Shown here: positions 23,923 to 32,224 of the stretch, piece by piece | How the letters are laid out: each line of letters begins with the position of its first letter | Numbering within the stretch: position 1 is the first letter of the stretch | Source of the DNA: Bacillota bacterium | GTDB taxonomy: Bacteria; Bacillota; Dethiobacteria; DTU022 | Direction of reading: 5' to 3' | Assembly (NCBI GenBank): GCA_018400435.1 | Contig: JAGYMW010000021.1 | Span: 1 to 32,976 of the forward strand | Length of the DNA: 32,976 nucleotides | The notes under the pieces: model-generated | What the model was told of the DNA's origin: nothing | Databases searched by the model: none | What the model saw: only the letters and a program-made list of their open reading frames with translations | Made by a program: the position numbers and the translations under genes

Positions 23923-24912
23923 TTACTTCTTATCGTCCTGCTGGTCCTGCTGCCCCAGTTTGCTTATACTCTTACGCATATCCGTATCAGCCAGAACATT
24001 TTTCAACTGGTAGTAGTCCATCGCCCCAAGGTTGCCCTCACGCAGGGCCTGGGCCAGAGCCCGGGGAACTTCCGCTTCTGCTTCGACCACCTTGGCCCTC
24101 ATTTCCTGAACCGAGGCAATCATTTCCTGCTCCTTGGCCACAGCCATGGCCCTCCTTTCCTCGGCTTTAGCCTGGGCTATCCTCTTGTCGGCTTCAGCCT
24201 GATCGGTCTGCAGCTGTGCTCCAATATTTTTGCCCACATCAACGTCGGCGACATCTATTGACAGGATTTCGTAGGCAGTTCCCGAATCGAGACCCTTGGC
24301 CAGAACGGTATTGGAAATCTTATCCGGATTTTCGAGAACCATTTTATGGTTATCTGAAGAGCCAATAGTTGTGACGATTCCTTCGCCAACCCTGGCGATG
24401 ATCGTTTCTTCGCCGGCCCCTCCTACCAAACGGTCAATGTTAGCCCGCACCGTTACCTTGGCCCGCGCTTTTACTTCGATACCATCCTTGGCTACCGCCG
24501 CCACGACCGGAGTTTCAATTACCTTTGGATTAACGCTCATCTGCACTGCCTGCAGGACATCACGGCCGGCCAGGTCAATGGCGGCGGCCCTTTCAAAAGG
24601 CAGCGGTATTTCAGCCCGCTGGGCGGCGATGAGGGCGTTAACTACCCGGTCTACGTTACCCCCGGCCAGAAAATGGCCTTCCAGCTTGTTAACGCTTAAA
24701 TCGAGACCGGCCTTGGTGGCCTTGATTAAGGGAACCACAATTTTAACCGGGGCTACCCTGCGCAGGCGCATCCCAATCAGGGCAAAAATCCCCACGGGAA
24801 CCCGGGCCGCCAGGGCTGAAATCCACAATCCCAGGGGAACAAAGCTCAAAATCACCGCCAGGGCCAGGATAATTAAACCGATAGTTATTAGAAGAGTAAT
24901 AATTTCAGGCAT
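23923..24912 (-). CDS. floA: Flotillin-like protein FloA
   Basis: 329 residues. An N-terminal membrane segment (about 5-27) precedes an SPFH/flotillin domain ([36 protein letters not shown]) and an Ala/Glu-rich coiled-coil region ([20 protein letters not shown]). The C-terminus is Gln/Asp-rich. FloA organises functional membrane microdomains. ATG at 24912 has AAGGAGG 8 nt upstream, inside the end of nfeD, and is only 3 bp after its stop. nfeD-floA pairing is the rule in Bacillota. Confidence 0.96.
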   Translation of the reverse strand: MPEIITLLITIGLIILALAVILSFVPLGLWISALAARVPVGIFALIGMRLRRVAPVKIVVPLIKATKAGLDLSVNKLEGHFLAGGNVDRVVNALIAAQRAEIPLPFERAAAIDLAGRDVLQAVQMSVNPKVIETPVVAAVAKDGIEVKARAKVTVRANIDRLVGGAGEETIIARVGEGIVTTIGSSDNHKMVLENPDKISNTVLAKGLDSGTAYEILSIDVADVDVGKNIGAQLQTDQAEADKRIAQAKAEERRAMAVAKEQEMIASVQEMRAKVVEAEAEVPRALAQALREGNLGAMDYYQLKNVLADTDMRKSISKLGQQDQQDDKK

Positions 24913-24915
24913 TAG

Positions 24916-26250
24916 TTAATCCTCCTTCTCATTTTTTTTCAAAGCTTGGACTATCACCCGCACTCCTTCAACCCGCTGGACAACAACCGGTTCATTCGCG
25001 GGTATATATGATCCGTCGCTGACGACATCGATCCGCCGGTTGTCAAGCAGAGCCGCACCGGAGGGACGCAGGGCAGTAATGGTTACTCCTTCCATGCCGA
25101 GCAGGCTTTTCTGATCGGGGGGAGCTACATAACCGAGATCCGCTTTTTCTTCATCCGAAAGTATAATATGGCGCAGCGCTCCCCTGCGGGCAAAAAAGCG
25201 GAAAGCGAGAACGGCGAAAAGACCGGCCAGAACAAAAGATACGATTAGCATTACTAGCCCGGTTTGAATCGACACGGCAGCCAGCACAATGGCCACCACC
25301 ATGGTCACGATTCCCCCAATGCCGAATACGCCAAATCCGGGCATAAAAGCCTCCACCAGCAGCATGACAATACCGAAAACAAAAAGGATCAGGACCCAGT
25401 AGTCAGCCATTCCCGCTGCAATATTGCCGCCGAAATAAAGGGCAAAAGCAACTATGCTAACAATACCGGCAATACCGAAACCGGCCGAAATAATTTCCAC
25501 GATCAATCCACCCAGTCCGATCATCAACAAGATCGTGCCCACAACAGGATTGGTAGTCCAGCCCACCACGCTGTCTACAGCCCGTTTTTCCACTACAGTC
25601 CAGGCGGTTTCAGGTAGACCTGCTTCTGCCAGCAATGCATCATAGTTCTCGACCGTGCCTTCACTGTAACCAACCGCCAGGGCCTCACCGGCAGTGAGAG
25701 TAAGAAGGTCTCCTTCTTCCGACAGGCCCTCAACGACCCGATCACGCCGGACCATGGCCGAGGCAATGCCAGGATCCCGGCCCTGCCGCTCGGCCATGGC
25801 AACCATTTCCTTCTCCCAGTAAGAAAGGGATTTTTCATCAACTTCGCCTAATCCAAGATAGCTGGGCTCGGCGGCGCCAATGGTGGCACCTGGTACCATA
25901 TATATAGAATCGGCAGCCAGGGCCAGGTAAGCGCCGGCTGAAATGGCGTTGGGTCGCACAAAAGCATGAATCGGTCTGTTAAATTCGTCCATCACCCGTC
26001 TAATTTCTTCGGCCGAGTTAATATAGCCGCCCGGGGTGTCAAGTTCAAGAATGACGGCAGGAGCATCATTTTCCCTGGCCATGTCAAAAGCATGCCGGGC
26101 ATAGCTTATCGTCCCGGGGTTGATTGCCCCTTCTATCTTGACAATTGCTACCCTCTGGCTAGGTGCCGCCTCAACGGCAATGATACCGCTGGCAAGCAGT
26201 CCGCACAGGAGGCAGACGATCCAGAAATAACATCTTATTTTCCTGTTCAT
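24916..26250 (-). CDS. NfeD family membrane serine protease (long form)
   Basis: 444 residues. A signal peptide/first helix (about 8-28) precedes a ClpP-like protease domain (about 30-220). The likely catalytic dyad is S104 (NAISAGAYLA) and K147 (YWEKEMVAMA), as in archaeal NfeD. Membrane helices (about 235-360) and a C-terminal OB-fold (about 375-440) follow. It probably cleaves membrane-associated substrates near flotillin. ATG at 26250 has AAGGAG about 9-10 nt upstream. A terminator-like hairpin lies just upstream, so expression must come from read-through or an unseen promoter. Confidence 0.93.
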   Translation of the reverse strand: MNRKIRCYFWIVCLLCGLLASGIIAVEAAPSQRVAIVKIEGAINPGTISYARHAFDMARENDAPAVILELDTPGGYINSAEEIRRVMDEFNRPIHAFVRPNAISAGAYLALAADSIYMVPGATIGAAEPSYLGLGEVDEKSLSYWEKEMVAMAERQGRDPGIASAMVRRDRVVEGLSEEGDLLTLTAGEALAVGYSEGTVENYDALLAEAGLPETAWTVVEKRAVDSVVGWTTNPVVGTILLMIGLGGLIVEIISAGFGIAGIVSIVAFALYFGGNIAAGMADYWVLILFVFGIVMLLVEAFMPGFGVFGIGGIVTMVVAIVLAAVSIQTGLVMLIVSFVLAGLFAVLAFRFFARRGALRHIILSDEEKADLGYVAPPDQKSLLGMEGVTITALRPSGAALLDNRRIDVVSDGSYIPANEPVVVQRVEGVRVIVQALKKNEKED

Positions 26251-26265
26251 TGCCTGATCTCCTTA

Positions 26266-26292
26266 AAGGAAAACCCGGCCACGAAGGCCGGG
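26266..26292 (-). terminator. Terminator-like hairpin between yqeY and nfeD
   Basis: CCCGGCC (26274-26280) pairs with GGCCGGG (26286-26292) around TTCGT, followed on the minus strand by TTTTCC. It lies immediately after the yqeY stop. It probably limits how much of the hit-rpsU-yqeY transcript enters nfeD-floA. Confidence 0.8.
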
Positions 26293-26295
26293 CCT

Positions 26296-26748
26296 TTACT
26301 CCAGAATATTTTCCACCATTCGTCTGACAAGATTTCCGTCGGCCTTTCCTTTAACCCGGGGCATTATCAAGCCCATTACTTTGCCCATGTCCCGCTTATA
26401 AACGGCCCCGCTCTCGGCAACCGCATCACGAACCATTCTGTCCAGCTCGCTCTCGGAAAGTTGTTCCGGGAGATATTTTTTCAAGATTTCAATCTCCCTG
26501 GCCAGATCATCAGCCAGATCCTGCCGCCCGGCCTTTTTAAATTCATCCAGGGCTTCCTGCCTTTTCTTTGCTTCACGAGCCATCACGGCAAGCTCTTCTT
26601 CGGCCACGAGGTTAGCCTTTTTGGCTATAGCTTCGTTCTGCAGTTCAGAGCGCACCATTCTAATCACGGAAAGGCGAAAGCGGTCTTTGGCTTTGGTTGC
26701 TTCTTTCTGTTCTTCATATAGTTTTTCCGTTAATGTTTTATCAGACAC
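26296..26748 (-). CDS. yqeY: GatB/YqeY domain-containing protein
   Basis: A 150-residue stand-alone YqeY domain, the helical tRNA-recognition tail found on GatB of the Glu-tRNA/Asp-tRNA amidotransferase. Typical features are RLSVIRMVRSELQN at the start and LPEQLSESELDRMV and DMGKVMGLIMPRVKG near the end. The role of the free form is unclear; binding to tRNA or aminoacyl-tRNA is inferred. The start is GTG at 26748 with GGAGG 10 nt upstream. It directly follows rpsU, as in most Bacillota. Confidence 0.95.
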   Translation of the reverse strand: MSDKTLTEKLYEEQKEATKAKDRFRLSVIRMVRSELQNEAIAKKANLVAEEELAVMAREAKKRQEALDEFKKAGRQDLADDLAREIEILKKYLPEQLSESELDRMVRDAVAESGAVYKRDMGKVMGLIMPRVKGKADGNLVRRMVENILE

Positions 26749-26774
26749 AGACTAAACACCTCCGCCCGGGCTTC

Positions 26775-26948
26775 TTAATGGCGCCTCTTACGAGCAGCTT
26801 CAGCTTTTTTCTTGCGGCGAACACTCGGTTTTTCATAATGTTCGCGCCGCCTCGCTTCGGATAAAACGCCCGAACGGGCGCATTGTTTTTTAAACCTCTT
26901 TAGAGCCTTATCAAGGGTTTCATTTTTCCCGATTTTGACTTCTGCCAT
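26775..26948 (-). CDS. rpsU: 30S ribosomal protein S21
   Basis: A 57-residue basic protein of the small subunit platform. It begins [19 protein letters not shown], contains [20 protein letters not shown] and ends in a lysine/arginine-rich tail, all typical of S21. ATG at 26948 has GGGGGAG 7 nt upstream. It lies between hit and yqeY and was found by direct translation of the gap. Confidence 0.97.
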   Translation of the reverse strand: MAEVKIGKNETLDKALKRFKKQCARSGVLSEARRREHYEKPSVRRKKKAEAARKRRH

Positions 26949-27013
26949 GAATATACTCCCCCCTCTCCTCGGAAACCATTGTCCATGAGCAGCCGGGATA
27001 ATTTAAAAACAAT

Positions 27014-27376
27014 TTAAACACCCCTGCCTTTGGCAATGGTTTGTAACAAAGGTCTACCACCAAGGAGGTGGAGATGAAGGTGAAAGACTATCTGTCCCGC
27101 ATCCGGTCCGCAATTGATTACTACCCGGTAACCTTTCCTGTCAAGTTTAAATTTCCTGGCCACCTCATTGGCCACAGTATGCAAATGTCCCATGAGGGGT
27201 TCGTCATCTTTCTCCAGGTCAAGAAGGCTGGGGATATGCTTGCGCGGTACGATTAAAATATGGACAGGGGCCGCCGGATTAACATCCTTAAAGGCAACTA
27301 CCTCATCATCCTCGTATACGATATCGGCATCAAGCTCCCTGTTTATGATCTTGCAAAAAATGCAGTCTGCCGACAT
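27014..27376 (-). CDS. HIT family (HINT-like) nucleotide hydrolase
   Basis: A 120-residue histidine-triad protein. It begins with CIFCKIINRELDADIVYED and carries the triad FHLHLHLLGG near the C-terminus. The N-terminal CxxC, with a later histidine, probably binds zinc. HINT enzymes hydrolyse nucleoside phosphoramidates such as AMP-lysine; the in vivo substrate is unknown. ATG at 27376 has AGGAGG 7 nt upstream, and a promoter lies just before. It is first in a unit with rpsU and yqeY. Confidence 0.95.
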   Translation of the reverse strand: MSADCIFCKIINRELDADIVYEDDEVVAFKDVNPAAPVHILIVPRKHIPSLLDLEKDDEPLMGHLHTVANEVARKFKLDRKGYRVVINCGPDAGQIVFHLHLHLLGGRPLLQTIAKGRGV

Positions 27377-27396
27377 ATTGATACCTCCTGACGGGT

Positions 27397-27425
27397 ATTA
27401 TAACACAGCCAATTTACCTTGAAAA
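27397..27425 (-). promoter_or_regulatory. Promoter of hit-rpsU-yqeY
   Basis: A perfect TATAAT (27402-27397) is preceded by an extended TG motif (TGTTATAAT) on the minus strand. The -35, 17 nt away, is weak (TTTTCA, 27425-27420), which an extended -10 promoter tolerates. The ribosome site follows closely. Confidence 0.7.
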
Positions 27426-27506
27426 GGAAGTTAACATAAATAAAAGACATCCTTCACAACTAAATTCGCTAAAGGAATCTTTATTACCTTTCTGGCAGAA
27501 AAAGTT

Positions 27507-27535
27507 TTTACACCTTTGGGGGAATACATTATAAT
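27507..27535 (+). promoter_or_regulatory. sigma-A promoter of selU and downstream genes
   Basis: TTTACA (27507-27512), a 17-nt spacer and TATAAT (27530-27535). The leader to the start at 27610 is about 70 nt, AT-rich, with no evident riboswitch. Confidence 0.8.
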
Positions 27536-27609
27536 ATATTATATAACTTTTATTCAAGCTTCTGGAGCTAATTTTATCACCGGATTATTATCTGAGAAAG
27601 GGAAACACA

Positions 27610-28683
27610 ATGGAGATCGATATTGAAAAGGCGCTCGAGCGCAGCGATCTGCAGTTTATCGATGTCCGCTCCCCGCATGAATACAGGGAGGCATCCATAC
27701 CTGGCTCTCTGAATATCCCTCTTTTCGACGATGCCGAACAAAGCCGACTCGGTTTGCTCTACAGGGAAGAGGGAGAAATCGCAGCCAGGCGGGCCGGCCT
27801 GCAGATAGCCGCCCCCAAATTGCCGAACCTTGTTGAACAAATAAGCAGCATCTGCGAAGGCAAAATCCCTCTCCTTTACTGCAAGAGGGGCGGCCTTCGA
27901 AGCTTCAGCCTTTATCAGATTCTCAACCTGTGCGGAGTGCCTGTTTTCCGCCTGCGAAAAGGGTACCGTGGTTTTCGGCAATACGTTGTCAAACGTTTAG
28001 ATGATTATCAGTTGCAAAGCAGATTAATCGTCCTCCACGGACTGACCGGGGTAGGGAAAACAGCGGTTCTCAAAGTGCTGGAAAAAGAAGGATTGCCGGT
28101 TTTAGACCTGGAAGACCTGGCCGGACACCGCGGTTCTGTTTTCGGAGCAGTGGGGCTACCTGAACAGCGAACCCAGAAAGAGTTTGATGCCCTGCTGCTG
28201 CAGGAACTGGATCACCACCGTGAAAATCCATGGATAGTTGTTGAAGGGGAAGGCAAACGCATCGGCCGTGTCAGTCTCCCGCCTTTCCTGGTCGAAGCCA
28301 TGGATGAAGGTTTCAAGGTTCTGATGACCGCATCTCTGGAAATAAGAGTGCGAAGGATTGTTGACAGCTATATCCCAGCCGAGCCATCACTTGAGCTGCT
28401 AAACCAGCTTAAAGAAGCGGTAAATGCACTACGCCGCCGCCTTGGTAATAAAAAAGTCGATCTTTTGTTAACCGAGCTGGAACGGAAAAATTTTGATCGG
28501 GTTGCCGCTTCCATGTGCGCCGATTATTACGATCGCCTTTACAGTGATTCTCGACCGGAATGTTCCCGTTTCGACAGGCAAGTTGACGCCGAAGATATCA
28601 ACGCAGCAGCCGGACAAATTCAATCTCTGCTGAAAAAAGCGGAAAAGACAACTACCCGTCCGGGTGCCGGCCGAAACAATTGA
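27610..28683 (+). CDS. mnmH: tRNA 2-selenouridine synthase (SelU/MnmH)
   Basis: A 357-residue two-domain enzyme. The N-terminal rhodanese domain (about 1-130; FIDVRSPHEY and catalytic C91 in LLYCKRGGLRS) is followed by a P-loop domain (HGLTGVGKT, 143-151). It replaces sulfur by selenium in 2-thiouridine at wobble position 34 of Lys, Glu and Gln tRNAs, through a geranylated intermediate, using selenophosphate. The tRNA-Glu (TTC) in this window would be a substrate. It implies SelD elsewhere in the genome. ATG at 27610 has AAAGGG 7 nt upstream. It is first of a plus-strand set inserted between mtaB and hit relative to B. subtilis. Confidence 0.93.
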   Translation: MEIDIEKALERSDLQFIDVRSPHEYREASIPGSLNIPLFDDAEQSRLGLLYREEGEIAARRAGLQIAAPKLPNLVEQISSICEGKIPLLYCKRGGLRSFSLYQILNLCGVPVFRLRKGYRGFRQYVVKRLDDYQLQSRLIVLHGLTGVGKTAVLKVLEKEGLPVLDLEDLAGHRGSVFGAVGLPEQRTQKEFDALLLQELDHHRENPWIVVEGEGKRIGRVSLPPFLVEAMDEGFKVLMTASLEIRVRRIVDSYIPAEPSLELLNQLKEAVNALRRRLGNKKVDLLLTELERKNFDRVAASMCADYYDRLYSDSRPECSRFDRQVDAEDINAAAGQIQSLLKKAEKTTTRPGAGRNN

Positions 28684-28732
28684 GAATAAAGTATCTTTTT
28701 ACAACTTAAGAATAAAAAGGAGTGACGGATTA

Positions 28733-29110
28733 ATGAACCCTCATGACGCAGCTCATGCCCTGGCCAAAGCATTACGAGAATCAGAAGAATTCAAAACTCT
28801 CAGGGAAATACAGAAAAAGCTTAAAAACGATGAGACAGCACGCAATATGCTGCTCGATTTCCGCAGGCAGCAGCTTGAACTGCAGAAGCAACATTTATCG
28901 GGAGTGGAAGTGTCATCGGAACAGGAAGAAAAGCTGGAAAAACTCTTCGAGGTAATCAACATGAATACCGACGTTAAAAATTTTCTGGAGGCAGAATACA
29001 GGGCCGCCGTTTTAATGCGGGATATCCAGAAAATAATCGGAGAGGCAACCGAAAGCATTATCGATACCGAGCTGACACCTCTGGAAGAAGAACTGGAAAA
29101 AGAAGAATGA
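28733..29110 (+). CDS. YlbF/YmcA family regulator
   Basis: A 125-residue, nearly all-helical acidic protein of the YlbF/YmcA (DUF964) family. It has HDAAHALAKALRESEEFKTL at the N-terminus, the mid-region LDFRRQQLELQKQ, and ends with the ADVIxxIIGE-like segment MRDIQKIIGEATES. In B. subtilis YlbF, YmcA and YaaT form a complex that tunes RNase Y and the route to Spo0A activation. The same role here is inferred. ATG at 28733 has AAGGAG 10 nt upstream. An in-frame ATG at 28664 lies inside mnmH without a ribosome site and is not used. It overlaps the next gene by 4 bp. Confidence 0.85.
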   Translation: MNPHDAAHALAKALRESEEFKTLREIQKKLKNDETARNMLLDFRRQQLELQKQHLSGVEVSSEQEEKLEKLFEVINMNTDVKNFLEAEYRAAVLMRDIQKIIGEATESIIDTELTPLEEELEKEE

Positions 29111-29838
29111 CAGCAAAAAATAAACATAAGTACAAAGCTCTTTTGCTGGACCTGGATGGAACCCTGCTCACCCTGGATATTGAACAATTTATCCCGGCCT
29201 ATATTGACGCACTCTCCCGGCGTTTTAAAGAGCTGGTAAACAAAGACCTGTTTGTCAGGCATCTGTTCGGGGCCACAAACAAAATGGTTGCCAATGATGA
29301 TCCTGATCAAAAAAATGAAAATGTTTTTTACCAAGAATTCTGCGGACGCACCGGCCTAATTTATGATCAGATCAAACCGATCATCGATAATTTCTACAGG
29401 GACGATTTTCCAAAACTCAGCTGCTGGGGGCAAGAACACCCCCATGCCCGGGAGCTAATAAAAACCGCCCGACAGAAAGATATGCAGCTTGTTCTGGCAA
29501 CAAATCCCATTTTCCCGGCAACAGCGGTTCATCAGAGGCTCGCCTGGGGCGGACTTGATAAGGATGATTTCCATTTAATTACGGCCATGGATAACATGCA
29601 TTTCTGTAAACCGAATCCCCGCTACTACCTGGAAATATCATCCAAGATCGACTGCCCGCCTGAAGAATGTTTAATGGCCGGTAATGACACCCAGGAAGAT
29701 CTCATCGCTGCAAAAGCAGGAATGGATACCTATCTGGTTGAAGATCATATCCTGAACCGGACTGATGGAGAAACAAAAAGTAACCACCGGGGCAAATTGG
29801 AAGATTTGATCGGCTTAATTAAAACTCTTGAGCACTGA
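29107..29838 (+). CDS. HAD superfamily hydrolase (phosphatase-like)
   Basis: 243 residues with all HAD motifs: I, LLLDLDGTL (D15, D17); II, LVLATNP; III, lysine in FCKPNPRYY; IV, AGNDTQEDLIAAKAG. A helical cap lies between motifs I and II, as in phosphoglycolate phosphatase-type enzymes. The substrate cannot be told from sequence. ATG at 29107 overlaps the ylbF-family stop by 4 bp, so the two are co-translated. Confidence 0.9.
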   Translation: MTAKNKHKYKALLLDLDGTLLTLDIEQFIPAYIDALSRRFKELVNKDLFVRHLFGATNKMVANDDPDQKNENVFYQEFCGRTGLIYDQIKPIIDNFYRDDFPKLSCWGQEHPHARELIKTARQKDMQLVLATNPIFPATAVHQRLAWGGLDKDDFHLITAMDNMHFCKPNPRYYLEISSKIDCPPEECLMAGNDTQEDLIAAKAGMDTYLVEDHILNRTDGETKSNHRGKLEDLIGLIKTLEH

Positions 29839-29905
29839 TCAACTTTAACTGTGAGAATCCTTTAATCGAACCGGTAGTAAAAGTTTAACAAGGAGATGTT
29901 TCGTT

Positions 29906-30130
29906 ATGAACAGACGAGGGACAGGAACAATATTCTGTTTTATTGCCGCTTTCCTCTACGCAGCTCGGAATATCAGTGCTGCCATATTCGGAGCCGGGGT
30001 TAGTTCATGGAACAGGGAACTCTTTCAGGCTATGCTGGAATACAGCGGCAGCACTCTGCTCATTTTAAGTGTAATTGCCCTGGTGATAGGAATAGTTTAC
30101 CTCGTGGCCGGTGAGATGGAAAAACAATAG
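29906..30130 (+). CDS. Small two-helix membrane protein, unknown function
   Basis: 74 residues with two hydrophobic segments (about 8-30 and 47-68) and a charged C-terminus. The stretch AARNISAAIFGAGVSSWNRE between the helices looks like a conserved family signature, but no function is known to me. ATG at 29906 has AAGGAG about 10 nt upstream. It is convergent with mtaB, with only 15 bp between stops and no terminator, so the transcripts probably overlap. Confidence 0.75.
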   Translation: MNRRGTGTIFCFIAAFLYAARNISAAIFGAGVSSWNRELFQAMLEYSGSTLLILSVIALVIGIVYLVAGEMEKQ

Positions 30131-30145
30131 CGAAGCGGCTGTAAA

Positions 30146-31453
30146 TTACCTGGTGCTAAAGGCTCTGATTATCGAGCCTTCTTCTTTTTCGAGCCGAGCC
30201 CTGATAACATTACCCCGCCAGTGCAGACCTTTGATTTTGGTGTCAATTTTAACCCGCAGGTAATGGGGGGTTAACCCTTCGGCCCATTGATAAGGTTCTA
30301 CTTTCTCCACCAGAACAGGCTGGTTCGTGCCGAGAAATTTCCGCCTGTAATTGGAGGCCATTTCCTCCCCGAGAGCAATCATCTCTTTACTTCTTTTCTC
30401 CTTGATCTCACCAGGTAACTGGCCGGACATTGCCACCGCCTTAGTCCCGGGCCTGGCGGAAAATCTAAAAACGTGAAGGCGGCTAAAACCAATCTCGGCA
30501 ATCAGTTCCATGCTGCGCCGGTGATTTTCTTTCCGCTCTCCTGGAAACCCGACAATCACATCGCTGCTGAGGGAAAGATCGGGTATTTCCTGCTTGAGCC
30601 ACCGGGCTAAATAGAGGTATTCCACTGCTTCGTAAGGCCTGTTCATCAACTTTAAAATCTCGCTGTCCCCACTCTGCAGCGGCAAATGCAGATGGGGACA
30701 TATAATCTGCGAGTCAATTATTTCCTCCACCAGTTCAGGCGTTATATCCCATGGTTCAAGCGAGCTGAGACGCAATCTTAACAGTCCCGGCAATGCTTTC
30801 AGTTCCCTGAGCAGTGAGGCCAGATTTGTTTCGCCAAGATCTACACCGTACAAACCAAGATGTATTCCGGTCAAGACGATCTCCCGGCAGCCCGATTCGA
30901 TCAGGGCTTGCGCCCGCGCCAGCGCTTCAGCAGGAGGCAAACTGCGCAGGGGGCCCCTGACGTAAGGAATAATGCAGTAGCTACAGTACTGGTTGCAACC
31001 GTCCTGAATTTTGAGGAATCCCCTGGTTCGCCCTCTATGTTTCACCTGAGGCAGCATTTCAAATCTCGTTTCTCCACTGTATGGAGTTACTATTTCCAGA
31101 ATTGAGTTATTGCCAAGCGAATCGATGATCGCAGGCAAATTTTCGCGATCACGGTTACCAATGATTAAATCGACCTGTTCCATATCTCTGAGCTGATCCG
31201 GTTTCCCCTGGGCATAACAACCGGTAGCTACTATCATTGCCTCCGGCGAAAGGCGTTTTGCCCGGCGGATTGCTTTGCGAGATTTATGTTCACTGTGTCT
31301 GGTTACGGTACAGGTATTTATAATATAGACATCAGCCTGATCATTGAAGTCCACAATCCGGTAGCCGGCCCGTTCAAATAGCTCCTGCAGTCCTTCTGTT
31401 TCACAGTAATTGACTTTGCAACCAAGGGTAAAAAAAGCAGCCGTTTTTTTCAA
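30146..31453 (-). CDS. mtaB: tRNA t6A37 methylthiotransferase MtaB
   Basis: A 435-residue radical-SAM enzyme that turns t6A37 into ms2t6A37 in tRNAs reading ANN codons. The N-terminal UPF0004 domain carries three cluster cysteines (LGCKVN, NTCTVT, TGCYAQ). The radical-SAM motif is CNQYCSYCIIPYVRG, and a C-terminal TRAM domain binds tRNA. The start is TTG at 31453, which overlaps the rsmE stop (TTGA) and has AAAGGA 8 nt upstream; this gives MKKTAAFFTLGCKVN. An upstream ATG at 31486 would lie inside rsmE. The rsmE-mtaB order matches B. subtilis yqeU-yqeV. Confidence 0.95.
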   Translation of the reverse strand: MKKTAAFFTLGCKVNYCETEGLQELFERAGYRIVDFNDQADVYIINTCTVTRHSEHKSRKAIRRAKRLSPEAMIVATGCYAQGKPDQLRDMEQVDLIIGNRDRENLPAIIDSLGNNSILEIVTPYSGETRFEMLPQVKHRGRTRGFLKIQDGCNQYCSYCIIPYVRGPLRSLPPAEALARAQALIESGCREIVLTGIHLGLYGVDLGETNLASLLRELKALPGLLRLRLSSLEPWDITPELVEEIIDSQIICPHLHLPLQSGDSEILKLMNRPYEAVEYLYLARWLKQEIPDLSLSSDVIVGFPGERKENHRRSMELIAEIGFSRLHVFRFSARPGTKAVAMSGQLPGEIKEKRSKEMIALGEEMASNYRRKFLGTNQPVLVEKVEPYQWAEGLTPHYLRVKIDTKIKGLHWRGNVIRARLEKEEGSIIRAFSTR

Positions 31454-32208
31454 CTGGAAAATCCTTTCCCTGACAGGTCGCCCCATGCCATCTGAATCAT
31501 AACCATAGCGGTAATTGCCGCTGTTTCTGTCCTTAAAATACGCGACCCCAGGTGGACTGTTTCGGCACCCGCCTCAACTAAAGTTTCTATCTCGGCATCG
31601 CTGAAACCGCCTTCCGGCCCGATATAAAGCAGCACGTTCTGTCCCTCCGACAGAGGCCTCTTCAGGACGTCGGCCAGAGCCAGATTTTTTTCGTTTTCCC
31701 AGGGGATAATGGTCTTGAATTGTTCTACCTGTGTAACAATGGAAGCAAAATCGCGAGGCATTTCAATGGAAGGCAAATCAGGCCTTCGACACTGGGCTGC
31801 CGCTGAGCGGGCAATATTCCTCCAGCGCCTTACCCGCTTTTCTTCCTGCCGGTTTTTGCGGTTCGGGATGCTGCGTTCCATAATTACCGGAACAATACTG
31901 TGGACACCGAGCTCAACTGCCTGCCTGACAATCAGGTCAAATTTACCACTTTTTGGCAGCGACTGGAGAAGACTTAGCTTAAGAGACGGTTTTGCAATGG
32001 TCAAGGGGCATCGAAGGATTATCTCAACTTTATCAGGCCGGGCAACGGTGACCTCGCCGCTGAATGCTTCGCCCCTGCCATCAGCGACGGTCACCTTTCT
32101 TCTACATTTCAGGCGCAGAACTCGATAAGCATGATTGATATCATCATTGCTGAGGGCAATTTTTTTCCCTGCGAAGAGTTTTTCGTCTTCTTTAAAGAAA
32201 AATGGCAT
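31450..32208 (-). CDS. rsmE: 16S rRNA m3U1498 methyltransferase RsmE
   Basis: A 252-residue SPOUT-family enzyme that methylates N3 of U1498 in 16S rRNA. An N-terminal PUA-like domain (HAYRVLRLKCRRKVTVADG) is followed by a knotted SAM domain with LYIGPEGGFSDAEI and LGSRILRTETA. ATG at 32208 has CCGGAG 6 nt upstream. The frame upstream to 32247 overlaps dnaJ and is not used. It follows dnaJ by 16 bp; prmA, usually between them, is absent. Confidence 0.96.
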   Translation of the reverse strand: MPFFFKEDEKLFAGKKIALSNDDINHAYRVLRLKCRRKVTVADGRGEAFSGEVTVARPDKVEIILRCPLTIAKPSLKLSLLQSLPKSGKFDLIVRQAVELGVHSIVPVIMERSIPNRKNRQEEKRVRRWRNIARSAAAQCRRPDLPSIEMPRDFASIVTQVEQFKTIIPWENEKNLALADVLKRPLSEGQNVLLYIGPEGGFSDAEIETLVEAGAETVHLGSRILRTETAAITAMVMIQMAWGDLSGKGFSS

Positions 32209-32224
32209 ATCTTGCTCCGGTCCT

